Assembly (NCBI GenBank): GCA_030055465.1
Contig: JASFYF010000001.1
Span: 351,179 to 415,178, forward strand
DNA from: Candidatus Nezhaarchaeota archaeon
GTDB lineage: Archaea > Thermoproteota > Methanomethylicia > Nezhaarchaeales > WYZ-LMO8
DNA: 64,000 bases
Direction of reading: 5' to 3'
In this document: positions 52,923-60,683 of the stretch, piece by piece
Position numbering within the stretch: the stretch's first letter is position 1
Layout of the letters: each line of letters opens with the position of its first letter
The notes under the pieces: generated by a model
Seen by the model: only the letters and a program-made list of their open reading frames with translations
What the model was told of the DNA's origin: nothing
The model's database searches: none
Made by a program: the position numbers and the translations under genes

Positions 52923-53155
52923 GCGGTTCGCCTCCTTTTAATCATGTGAATTGTCACGGCAAACAGCACGGTGACAGCGCCCGCATATACCAACAGTTGA
53001 AACACTGATGCATAGAAAGCGCCCATGACATAGTAAAGGATGCCAACAAACACGCTCATGGCTGAGAAAGCTATTATGCTCTTGAACAAGTCCTCGGATT
53101 CAACTGCGAAGAGCGCTGAAAGTATTGCCAAGAATATTATTGCGATATCCCACAT
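52919..53155 (-). CDS. First half of a split NuoJ (MbhD-like)
   Basis: 78 aa with three transmembrane helices. SVFVGILYYVMGAFYASVFQLLVYAGAVTVLFAVTIHM matches NuoJ helix 3, the place of the pi-bulge, and ends the protein there. This corresponds to MbhD or the N-terminal part of NuoJ. It overlaps nuoI by 19 bases. Confidence 0.82.
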   Translation of the reverse strand: MWDIAIIFLAILSALFAVESEDLFKSIIAFSAMSVFVGILYYVMGAFYASVFQLLVYAGAVTVLFAVTIHMIKRRRTA

Positions 53156-53487
53156 GGATCAACAACCTCGGCTTTCCTGTTGTAAGTCGCTAACTCGTAG
53201 AAAGGAGTCATTTTAATAGCTTTTCGGGGGCAGGACTCGGCGCATTGCGCGCAAAACGTGCACCTAGATATGTAGTACTTCGGCTTCTTCTTATTGTCCG
53301 ACGTGAGCACAAGTTCAATGGCGCTTGAGGGACAGTCCTTGGCACATAAGCCGCATCCAATGCAAAGGTTGTAGTCTATCTCGACCTTTCCCCTATAGTC
53401 CTCGGCAACTGCCCTTTTCTCGAACGGATAAAGCAGCGTAGCCCTCTTCTGGAGGGCGTTTCTCAGGGCTTCACCAAATATCGGCAT
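53137..53487 (-). CDS. nuoI: Two-cluster ferredoxin subunit NuoI (MbhN-like)
   Basis: 116 aa with two [4Fe-4S] motifs, CIGCGLCAKDCP and CTFCAQCAESCP, giving the N6a/N6b-type clusters that pass electrons to the NuoB-type subunit. A GAGGTGA precedes the ATG. No NADH-binding NuoEFG genes are present, so ferredoxin or another carrier is the likely electron partner. Confidence 0.93.
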   Translation of the reverse strand: MPIFGEALRNALQKRATLLYPFEKRAVAEDYRGKVEIDYNLCIGCGLCAKDCPSSAIELVLTSDNKKKPKYYISRCTFCAQCAESCPRKAIKMTPFYELATYNRKAEVVDPCGISQ

Positions 53488-53498
53488 GGAAACTCACC

Positions 53499-54497
53499 TC
53501 AAAACGCAAGAAGGTTCGGGATTAGGACCGCCAGAGACAATTGAAGTATGGAGAGCGGCATGAGGTATTTCCAAGCGAAGTTGACCATTTGGTCTATCCT
53601 CAACCTCGACATGGCTGCTCTAAGCAGCGTTAGTATAAGTAGAACAACTATCGATTTAACCACGAAAAGCACGGTTGAAATGACGGTGCCAGCTGCGCCT
53701 GGAAATACAGGCTGCGGCCCACCCAGAAAGAGGGTTGCGCCAAGCCCACATAGGAATGCTAACTCCACATCTCGAGCAAGCCTTAGGAGCGCTAGCTTTT
53801 TGCCCGAGTACTCAGTCATCCATCCAGCGACTATTTCAGTCTCAGCCTCCGGTATGTCGAAGGGGGTTCTTTCGAGCTCAGCTTGAGCAGCCAACAAGAA
53901 TATTGCGAAACCCAATGCCTGAATCCCGAATATGCTCCACAAGCCGCTTTGAGCCTCCACTATTCCCCTTATGGATAGAGATGGATTAGCTTTCACTGTT
54001 ACCGCTGCAGCCCCTATCACCGACGCCACAAGCGGTATTTCGTATCCCAACAGCTGGAGTATCGCTCTCTCTGAGCCTATCTCGGAGTACCTGCTGGCTG
54101 AGGATATGCCTCCTAGGAAGATTAGAACTACAAATAGCGTCATTATAACCATTAAGACTACGATGTCGCCCTCGAAGGATATTATCCCTCGCGTGCCGTA
54201 AACTGGCAGGAAAAGCACGGCAAAGAGGCTTAAAGCCAAAGCAAAGACTGGGACAGCCGAAAATATGGGCTTTTCAGCTCCTTCGGGTACTACGTCCTCT
54301 TTAGCCATTAGCTTCACGAAATCCGCGAAGGGCTGCAAGAATCCGCTTGGACCGGTGTAGAGCGGGCCTACCCTATTTTGAAGGCGAGCGTAAAACTTCC
54401 TGTCAATCCACTCATAGAGGAGGCCCAGAATAGAGAAGAAGAGGAAGCCCGGAAACACTAGGACCTTCACTATGTCGATGACTTCTTGCAGCATCAT
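53499..54497 (-). CDS. nuoH: Membrane anchor subunit NuoH (MbhM-like)
   Basis: 332 aa from the ATGATG at 54497, which overlaps the upstream stop (ATGA) and follows GGAGGTGG. The tracked start at 54548 lies inside that gene. About eight transmembrane helices are present. NRVGPLYTGPSGFLQPFADFVKLMAKED and AELERTPFDIPEAETEIVAGWMTEYSG are the cavity loops of NuoH, which link the redox arm to the pumps. Confidence 0.93.
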   Translation of the reverse strand: MMLQEVIDIVKVLVFPGFLFFSILGLLYEWIDRKFYARLQNRVGPLYTGPSGFLQPFADFVKLMAKEDVVPEGAEKPIFSAVPVFALALSLFAVLFLPVYGTRGIISFEGDIVVLMVIMTLFVVLIFLGGISSASRYSEIGSERAILQLLGYEIPLVASVIGAAAVTVKANPSLSIRGIVEAQSGLWSIFGIQALGFAIFLLAAQAELERTPFDIPEAETEIVAGWMTEYSGKKLALLRLARDVELAFLCGLGATLFLGGPQPVFPGAAGTVISTVLFVVKSIVVLLILTLLRAAMSRLRIDQMVNFAWKYLMPLSILQLSLAVLIPNLLAF

Positions 54498-55681
54498 CGA
54501 CCACCTCCATGGCTCACTCGCTTTATCTGGCTTAGACTCCAAACCCAACTTTTGCCGTCGTTAACATCAACGAACTTTATGGCTCTATCCGTGCAGCTCA
54601 TGCATGGATCTATGCTTGCAAAAGCTATCGGAATATCAGCTATGTTCACGACATAATCCCCCTTTGAAGTGAGCATCACGGGTATCGAAAGGAAGTTCGC
54701 GAGGGTGGGCGCCCTAACCTTCCACCTGAATGGTTTATCGCTGTTGTTAGATCTAACGTAGTGTATCACTTCGCCTCTAGGAGCCTCGGTTCTTCCCACG
54801 CCTTCACCTGCGGGCACAACCCTAGGCAACCTCACCCTGATGGGGCCACTTGGCATTTTCTTAATGGCTTCCCTGATTATGTTTATGGATTCAAGGGTCT
54901 CATCAATCCTGACGAGGACCCTAGCCGTAACATCACAGGTGTCGTATGTTACAACCTTGAACGGTATCTCGTCGTAGGCGGCGTGGGGATCGTCAGCCCT
55001 CACATCATATGGCACCCCCGAGGCCCTAGCGGTTGGACCCACCGCGCACAGCGCTATAGCATCCTCCTTTCTCAAGAGACCAACACCATCGCAGCGCATT
55101 CTTAGGGTCTTCTCATCAATACACATTTTCTTGTACTTCTTGACCTTCTCCTCGAGCAAATCCATGACTCTCAGTACCTTCTCGGCTCTCTCCTGCGGCA
55201 GGTCTCTCCTAACCCCTCCTATCGTCACCAGAGCGTAGGTCACCCTGTTGCCCGTCACTTCCTCTATTAGATCCATTACTGCTTCCCTATCCCTCCACAC
55301 GTACATGAACAACGTGTCGAATCCAACCTCATGGGCTGCGACGCCAAGCCACAAGAGGTGGCTGTGCACCCTGTTAAGCTCAAGGCCTATTGTCCTTATG
55401 TAATCAGCTCTCCGGGGCAGCTCTTTACCTATTATATCCTCAGTCGCTTGGGCTAAGCTGAAGCTGTGAACTATTCCGCATATTCCGCATATCCTCTCAG
55501 CCAAGTATAGGTTCTGGATATAAGATTGATACTCGCCAGCCTTTTCTATTCCTCTATGGTTGTAACCCATCCTCAGCTTGGCTCCTACTACTTGTTCCCC
55601 ATCAACGTAGCACGTTATGTTTATGGGCTCCTTGAGGGCCGGGTGCTGGGGACCTATTGGTATGTCGATTGCCGTGCTCAT
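54494..55681 (-). CDS. [NiFe]-hydrogenase-type large subunit of the complex-I-like complex (NuoD homologue)
   Basis: 395 aa. Unlike NuoD/FpoD it keeps both nickel-binding pairs: RICGICGIVH (C65, C68) and DPCMSCTDR (C360, C363). After R366 comes a 29-residue tail (AIKFVDVNDG...) that parallels the HycE extension removed by HycI. The mature protein would then end at Arg366, and a specific endopeptidase is implied. It should form a group 4 hydrogenase active site that makes or oxidises H2. The tail codons also carry the Shine-Dalgarno for nuoH. Confidence 0.92.
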   Translation of the reverse strand: MSTAIDIPIGPQHPALKEPINITCYVDGEQVVGAKLRMGYNHRGIEKAGEYQSYIQNLYLAERICGICGIVHSFSLAQATEDIIGKELPRRADYIRTIGLELNRVHSHLLWLGVAAHEVGFDTLFMYVWRDREAVMDLIEEVTGNRVTYALVTIGGVRRDLPQERAEKVLRVMDLLEEKVKKYKKMCIDEKTLRMRCDGVGLLRKEDAIALCAVGPTARASGVPYDVRADDPHAAYDEIPFKVVTYDTCDVTARVLVRIDETLESINIIREAIKKMPSGPIRVRLPRVVPAGEGVGRTEAPRGEVIHYVRSNNSDKPFRWKVRAPTLANFLSIPVMLTSKGDYVVNIADIPIAFASIDPCMSCTDRAIKFVDVNDGKSWVWSLSQIKRVSHGGGR

Positions 55682-55682
55682 A

Positions 55683-56159
55683 TCAATCCCTCTCCTTGGT
55701 TATTCGCTTCATTAAATCTTGAAAGTCAACGTCCTTCCTCAAGGGATACAAGCCTTCAGGCCAATCGTCGGGGAGCTCGAGGTGGGTCATATCCGGATGA
55801 CCCTTAACGTCTATGCCGAACATCTCATGCACCTCTTTCTCGTAGAAGAAAGCTCCAGGAATAACGTCGACTATTGAGTCGATGCTCGGGGAATCCCTGG
55901 GAATAATCCCCTTTATCGCTATCACGATCCCTTTATAGGAGAACAACGGTATTACCTCAAACCTATCCCGAGCGTCGACGCCGGTTATCGTTGATAAGTG
56001 CGTCACTCCAAGCTCGTTTTTTAAGATTTTAACGACTTCCTTGTAGGCTTCGCCGTTTACGGTTATGAAGAGCCTTCGAGGCCTCTGAATCCTAGCTTCA
56101 AGTATCTTATCTCCAAGCTTAGACTTCAACGTGTTTACTACGTCTTCTTCGAGAGTCAA
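55683..56159 (-). CDS. nuoC: NuoC-type subunit (30 kDa)
   Basis: 158 aa with the NuoC signature YEKEVHEMFGIDVKGHPDMTHLELPDDWPEGLYPLRKD at the C-terminus. It bridges the catalytic large subunit and the rest of the peripheral arm. The start overlaps the nuoB-like gene by 4 bases. Confidence 0.93.
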   Translation of the reverse strand: MTLEEDVVNTLKSKLGDKILEARIQRPRRLFITVNGEAYKEVVKILKNELGVTHLSTITGVDARDRFEVIPLFSYKGIVIAIKGIIPRDSPSIDSIVDVIPGAFFYEKEVHEMFGIDVKGHPDMTHLELPDDWPEGLYPLRKDVDFQDLMKRITKERD

Positions 56160-56584
56160 GATCCTCCACCACGCAGCTTTTCTATAAGCTTAACAACACC
56201 GTTGATTATGGCTTCGGGCTTTGGGGGGCATCCCATTACGTAGACGTCGACGGGTATTAATGAGTCAAGGCCAGGATAAACGTTGTAGCAGTTCCTGAAG
56301 GCCCCGCTGCTAGCACAGCAGTTTCCAACAGCCATCACGAACTTCGGTTCAGGCATCTGCTCGTATATCCTGATGATCCTCTTCTCGACCTGCTTTGTTA
56401 TGGGTCCTGTAACTACTAGGACGTCTGCGTGCCTAGGTGATCCCACCAGCTTGATGCCGAAGCGCTCGACATCATAGCGAGGTGTGAGCGCGGCTACTAT
56501 TTCTATATCGCAACCATTGCAGGCACCAGTGTTGAAGTGTATAACCCAAGGGCTCCTAATCCTCGCCCAATCTACAAGCCCCAC
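56156..56584 (-). CDS. Hydrogenase small subunit (NuoB homologue, CxxC type)
   Basis: 142 aa. Ligands for the proximal [4Fe-4S] cluster are C22 and C25 in GACNGCDIE, C89 in GNCC and C119 in GCPPKPEAI. The CxxC first pair is the form found in group 4 hydrogenases, whereas respiratory complex I has adjacent cysteines (CC) for cluster N2. It directly receives electrons from the NuoI-type ferredoxin. Confidence 0.92.
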   Translation of the reverse strand: MGLVDWARIRSPWVIHFNTGACNGCDIEIVAALTPRYDVERFGIKLVGSPRHADVLVVTGPITKQVEKRIIRIYEQMPEPKFVMAVGNCCASSGAFRNCYNVYPGLDSLIPVDVYVMGCPPKPEAIINGVVKLIEKLRGGGS

Positions 56585-56926
56585 CTACCATCTCCTCCTC
56601 GCCAACAATAGGATTGCTTCAAGCACTACTAGTGAGTACACCGCGATCAGGAGAGCGCTATCAGCCAATAATTTGGGGGAGAGCAACGCGAAAGCTATCA
56701 CCATAGCCACTATGTCGAATACCAAAAAGAGCGTGGCAAAGTTTATTAAGTGCAGTGTTAACGGGACAATTTCGGCCGGAACCTCCTCACCGCACGCATA
56801 AGGCTTGGCCTTTCCTGGAAGGAGTTTGGATTTAGGAGCTATCTTTGCGCCCCACCCGTAAACCAAGGCAGATATAATGAGGGCTATTACAAAAGATACT
56901 ATGGGAATTGTGATGGCTGAATCCAT
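56585..56926 (-). CDS. nuoA: NuoA subunit
   Basis: 113 aa from the ATG at 56926 (MDSAITIPIVSFVIAL), which follows GAGGGTTGCACT. The tracked start at 57025 would run through the promoter into proS. It has three transmembrane helices and the conserved loop KPYACGEEVPAE that precedes helix 2, then FLVFDIVAMVIAF. NuoA is typical of Nuo/Fpo complexes and lacking in Mbh/Ech hydrogenases, so its presence here is notable. Confidence 0.92.
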   Translation of the reverse strand: MDSAITIPIVSFVIALIISALVYGWGAKIAPKSKLLPGKAKPYACGEEVPAEIVPLTLHLINFATLFLVFDIVAMVIAFALLSPKLLADSALLIAVYSLVVLEAILLLARRRW

Positions 56927-56970
56927 AGTGCAACCCTCGGTCAGCAACCCAGCTTTTCTCTGCACAACGC

Positions 56971-56984
56971 TTAAAATATAAATT
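56971..56984. promoter_or_regulatory. Shared divergent promoter of the hydrogenase/complex-I locus and proS
   Basis: TTAAAATATAAATT is the only strong TATA-like tract in the 97 bases between nuoA and proS. It lies about 45 bases from each start codon, and both starts have a Shine-Dalgarno, consistent with short leaders. Confidence 0.5.
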
Positions 56985-57023
56985 CTTTGTTTGCGCTGAG
57001 ATAGGAAGACGAAGAGGCGGGGC

Positions 57024-58475
57024 ATGGTGCCTCAGCATATGGAGTTGCAAAAAAAGTTGAAGGTAGAGAATTTTGCAGAGTGGTTTGAGCAGACGACGCT
57101 CCACGCGATGATCTACGATTATCGATTTCCTGTTAAAGGGTGCGGTGTGTGGCCTGGCTACGGCTTTAAGCTTAGGAGAAACGTGCTTGAAGTAATGCGG
57201 AGCCTGCTTGACAATAGTGGACACGAAGAATGCCTTTTCCCTCTCCTCATACCCAGAGGCCTGTTGGAGAAGGAAGCCGAGCACGTGAGGAGCTTTCAGG
57301 AAGAAGTGTTCTGGGTTACAATGGGCGGCTCCAGCGAGCTTGGAGAGAAGCTTGCTCTAAGGCCCACCAGCGAGACGGCCATAATGCCTATGCTGAAGCT
57401 CTGGATTAGGGACTACAAGGACCTCCCGATCAAACTATACCAGGTTGTCAGCGTATTCAGATATGAAACCAAGGCGACGCACCCTATGATAAGGGTAAGG
57501 GAAGTGACCACATTTAAAGAAGGGCACTCTGCACACGCAACATATGAAGACGCTGAGAAACACGTGGGGGAGATGGTAGGGCTCTATAAAAAGTTCTACG
57601 AAGAACTGTGCATACCATACATTGTCTCCAAGAGACCCAACTGGGACAAGTTTGCCGGGGCTATCTGCAGTATAGCTTTCGACACAATAATGCCTGACGG
57701 TAGAGCACTACAGATAGGCACAGTGCACCATCTAGGCCAAAACTTCTCGAAGCCCTTCGACGTTAAGTACTTGAAACCCGATGGAACCCATGAGTACGTG
57801 TGGACTACCAGCTACGGAATCTCAGAGCGCGTAATAGCGGCCTTAATAGCACTACATGGAGATGATCGCGGCCTTGTCATACCGCCTAAGGTAGCTCCGA
57901 TACAGGCTGTCGTGATACCAATACCCTATAAGGGTAGGGAGGGCGAGGTCTACGAGGAAGCTAAAAAGGTCTATAGTGAGCTTACCTCAACGGGTATAAG
58001 GGCTATCATAGATGAGGACGATGAGGAAACGCCCGGATCCAAGTTCTTCAAGTGGGAGCTTAAAGGCGTGCCCGTGAGGGTTGAAATAGGGCCACGCGAT
58101 ATTGATAGAGGAGTTGTCACCCTCGTTCGAAGAGATACGCTAGAAAGGAAATCTGTTGCACGCAGCGAACTGCTCACATCATTCACGGCCTTACTTGATG
58201 TGTTGAGCAACGACATGAGGAGTGCCGCTTGGAAGTACTTGGATGAGAGGTTTTACAAGGTAAAGAGCCTCGACGAAGCTGGAGAGCTCATTAAAGCTAG
58301 GAGAGGAATAGTGGAAGTACCGTGGTGTGGCCGCGATGAATGCGGCTCCACGCTCGAAGACAACACCGAAGCCAGGGTTTTAGGGTCTCCCTTAGGGGCG
58401 GCCGCAGAAAAGGGAAAGTGCATATCATGCGACAGAGAGGCCAGCAACTCCCTGAGGCTCGCTAAGACGTACTAG
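57024..58475 (+). CDS. proS: Prolyl-tRNA synthetase (archaeal/eukaryotic type)
   Basis: 483 aa class II synthetase. Motif 2 region is FRYETKATHPMIRVREVTTFKEGHSAH, preceded by RPTSETAIMPM (motif 2 lead-in), and TSYGISERVIAALIALHGDDRGLVIPP is motif 3. The C-terminal zinc-binding end is CGRDECG...CISCDREA, the ProS archaeal-type tail. It charges tRNA-Pro. The start follows GAGGCGGGG. Confidence 0.96.
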   Translation: MVPQHMELQKKLKVENFAEWFEQTTLHAMIYDYRFPVKGCGVWPGYGFKLRRNVLEVMRSLLDNSGHEECLFPLLIPRGLLEKEAEHVRSFQEEVFWVTMGGSSELGEKLALRPTSETAIMPMLKLWIRDYKDLPIKLYQVVSVFRYETKATHPMIRVREVTTFKEGHSAHATYEDAEKHVGEMVGLYKKFYEELCIPYIVSKRPNWDKFAGAICSIAFDTIMPDGRALQIGTVHHLGQNFSKPFDVKYLKPDGTHEYVWTTSYGISERVIAALIALHGDDRGLVIPPKVAPIQAVVIPIPYKGREGEVYEEAKKVYSELTSTGIRAIIDEDDEETPGSKFFKWELKGVPVRVEIGPRDIDRGVVTLVRRDTLERKSVARSELLTSFTALLDVLSNDMRSAAWKYLDERFYKVKSLDEAGELIKARRGIVEVPWCGRDECGSTLEDNTEARVLGSPLGAAAEKGKCISCDREASNSLRLAKTY

Positions 58476-58550
58476 GATAATTATCCCAAAATCCTTATAA
58501 GAAGAGGGACCACGCTTAACTTAGCCCAAGAATCCAAGGGATGGTACAAT

Positions 58551-58892
58551 TTGCCTAAAAAGAGGAAGAATAGGGGAAGGTCAAAGGGGGACAAAGGAAG
58601 GGACTCCATGGTTTCATGTGATGGTTGTGGAAGACCAATACCCCGAGGTAAAGCCATAAAGGTCACCAGATATGTAAGCTTTTTAGATCCTCAGCTAAGA
58701 AAAGAGTTGGAGAGCAAAGGTACACTAATAAGCAAAACCATGGTAACAAGGTACCTATGCGTAAGCTGCGCTGTATTTCAAGGCGTGAGGAAGGTTAGGT
58801 CTGAAGGGGAGAGGAAAGGAGAGGAAAAGGGAACAATAGGTCAGACAAAGCTTAAAATAATTAGAGGCGAAGGTTGGAAGCGTTCAGCCTAA
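58551..58892 (+). CDS. rps26e: 30S ribosomal protein S26e
   Basis: 113 aa beginning at TTG (MPKKRKNRGRSKGDKG). The zinc-binding cysteines are in VSCDGCGRPIPRGKAIK and LCVSCAVF. eS26 is limited mainly to TACK-type archaea and eukaryotes, which supports the lineage call. A lysine/glutamate-rich C-terminal tail follows. Confidence 0.93.
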   Translation: MPKKRKNRGRSKGDKGRDSMVSCDGCGRPIPRGKAIKVTRYVSFLDPQLRKELESKGTLISKTMVTRYLCVSCAVFQGVRKVRSEGERKGEEKGTIGQTKLKIIRGEGWKRSA

Positions 58893-58903
58893 GCTGAACG
58901 CCA

Positions 58904-59497
58904 GTGATTTCCTTGCTTGGCAAGCTGAGAAGAAGATACGAGGAACTTGTGGATCCTATCGGTAGAAGCCTCGGAAAAATAGGCGTCAGCCCTAACTCCA
59001 TTACGGTCACAAGCGCATTGATGGGGGGCTTAGCCGGCCTCCTATTCTATCTTAAAGAGCCTTTATTGGGCGTGGTGGCGATAATACTGGTTGGAATAAC
59101 AGACATGCTGGATGGCGCCGTTGCAAGGGCAACTCACAGGGTTACGAAGTTTGGAGGAGTTCTAGATCACGTCTTGGACAGGTATTCTGAGTTCGCCATA
59201 CTGTTGGGCATGTCACTAGGAGGTTATATAAGCTCTTCATTAGCTGTCTATACTTTATTTGGCATGGTTATGGCAAGCTACACAAGGGCAAAGGCGGAAT
59301 CGCTAGGAGGCCTGAAAAGCTGTAGCGTGGGATTAATGGAAAGACAAGAGAAGTTTGTGCTGCTCATTGTTGGAGGCCTGTTAGTCGCGTGGTTTGAAGA
59401 AGCGCTTAACGTTGCAGCGGCCGTGTGCGGAACGCTATCCCATATAACTGTGGGGCAAAGGCTGCTTTACACGTATAGGCAGACACGTGGTGGTTGA
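58904..59497 (+). CDS. Archaetidylinositol phosphate synthase-like CDP-alcohol phosphatidyltransferase
   Basis: 197 aa with about five transmembrane helices. The CDP-alcohol phosphatidyltransferase motif DG-x2-AR-x8-G-x3-D-x3-D reads DGAVARATHRVTKFGGVLDHVLD. The archaeal group that includes this N-terminal SLLGKLRRRYEEL makes archaetidylinositol phosphate for ether lipids. It overlaps the PfkB gene region by a few bases, so the two are probably co-transcribed. Confidence 0.88.
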   Translation: MISLLGKLRRRYEELVDPIGRSLGKIGVSPNSITVTSALMGGLAGLLFYLKEPLLGVVAIILVGITDMLDGAVARATHRVTKFGGVLDHVLDRYSEFAILLGMSLGGYISSSLAVYTLFGMVMASYTRAKAESLGGLKSCSVGLMERQEKFVLLIVGGLLVAWFEEALNVAAAVCGTLSHITVGQRLLYTYRQTRGG

Positions 59498-59499
59498 AC

Positions 59500-60429
59500 A
59501 TGTTTACCGCTGTGGCTGTAGGGAATCCCGTATACGACATCATTAAAACGCCCTTCATTGAAAGTTTGGGCAGGGTCTTGTCTGGGTGCAGCGTCAATGC
59601 CGCCTTAACAATGAGCAGGCTAGGAATGAAAGGTATTGCCATTATCGGCTGCATCGGGCACGACTACGAGGAGCAATACCTTAAAGAAATGGAGAAGAAG
59701 AGTGTAACGCCCATAATAGTTAAGAAGAGTCGGGATACCACAGGGTTTAAGCTTACGTACTTGGATTTCAGCGGTAACAGGAAGCTTAAAGTTCTAGGCG
59801 TAAGCGATGGCATAGCGTCAGGGGATCTGCCTCAAGATTTGCTGAGCACTCCCGTGGCCATTATCGGGCCGGTTATAGGAGAAGTGGGGCCGGATGTACC
59901 GGCGGCCTTCAAGAGAAGGGGAGCCAAGGTCTTTTTGGATCCTCAAGGCCTTCTGAGGAGAGTTAAAAAAGGCGTTGTTGAGCATTACAGCAATCCTGAA
60001 GCTTTGGAGGCTTGCTGCGAGAGCCATGTAGTTAAGCCAAACGAGCTTGAGGCGAAATTGCTTTCAGGAGTTGACGAACCGTTAAAGGCCGCGATAAAAA
60101 TCCATAGAGCCAGCGGAGCCGTAACCGCTCTGACTTTAGCGGAGAAGGGCTCAATAATAGTCAACAACAACGAAGCGATAATAGTGCCAGCGTATCCCAC
60201 GTACCTCGTGGATCCAACAGGCGCTGGGGACGTTTACCTGGGCTCACTAGTATACTATCTTCATATGGGGTTAAGCCTGAAAGACGCGGCTGCTTATGCT
60301 TCAGCTATAGCGTCAATCAAAGTTGAGAATCTCGCCGGCCACTTCTCACTTAGAACACATGAAGTTGAGAGAAGAGCTTCATGGATTAAGGGCAGGATTG
60401 CGGTGAAGCGGCTTATCCCGGTAGGGTAG
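59500..60429 (+). CDS. PfkB-family carbohydrate/nucleoside kinase
   Basis: 309 aa from ATG 59500, behind GGTGGT; the tracked TTG at 59494 is two codons earlier. N-terminal SGCSVNAALTMSRLGMKGIAIIGCIGHD and C-terminal LVDPTGAGDVYLGSLVYYL (anion hole and catalytic Asp) define the ribokinase fold. The substrate, sugar or nucleoside, is unknown. The neighbouring lipid gene involves inositol phosphate, so a polyol or inositol substrate is worth considering (inference). Confidence 0.9.
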   Translation: MFTAVAVGNPVYDIIKTPFIESLGRVLSGCSVNAALTMSRLGMKGIAIIGCIGHDYEEQYLKEMEKKSVTPIIVKKSRDTTGFKLTYLDFSGNRKLKVLGVSDGIASGDLPQDLLSTPVAIIGPVIGEVGPDVPAAFKRRGAKVFLDPQGLLRRVKKGVVEHYSNPEALEACCESHVVKPNELEAKLLSGVDEPLKAAIKIHRASGAVTALTLAEKGSIIVNNNEAIIVPAYPTYLVDPTGAGDVYLGSLVYYLHMGLSLKDAAAYASAIASIKVENLAGHFSLRTHEVERRASWIKGRIAVKRLIPVG

Positions 60430-60439
60430 GGCGCTACGG

Positions 60440-60601
60440 CTAGAGGGGCCATTCGTGCCCGCAGTTTGGGCATTTAGCGTAGCTGCAACCCATAGCTGCC
60501 GATGGGCATGTGCCGCACGCAAAGGTCCTAGCGTAGGTTAAATCAAATTCGTGGCCACATTTAGGGCATCTAATGGTCTTTGAACTTGCCCTAATCTTCA
60601 T
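60440..60601 (-). CDS. 53-aa double zinc-ribbon protein
   Basis: The minus strand encodes MKIRASSKTIRCPKCGHEFD and then FACGTCPSAAMGCSYAKCPNCGHEWPL. Two CPxCGHE knuckles plus CGTCP and GC give a compact zinc-binding protein. It is too short for the ORF track. The gene faces a 5' extension of the prepilin peptidase ORF and explains why that ORF's tracked start is too early. Function is unknown. Confidence 0.8.
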   Translation of the reverse strand: MKIRASSKTIRCPKCGHEFDLTYARTFACGTCPSAAMGCSYAKCPNCGHEWPL

Positions 60602-60683
60602 TTTTTGCTCTCCTCCTCAGCAATACCCCACTGAAAAGGCCTTTAAAGGTTTCACCCAGAAAATACGCAGCAGGCAGATAAAA

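Noticed and set aside
54494-56926. Calling the complex plain Fpo/Nuo (methanophenazine or quinone dehydrogenase)
   Set aside because: The NuoD homologue keeps both [NiFe] cysteine pairs and a maturation-like tail, and the NuoB homologue has CxxC. Fpo and Nuo have neither.
56927-57025. N-terminal extension of NuoA in the ORF track
   Set aside because: It runs through the shared TATA region into the proS start; the family start is the ATG at 56926.
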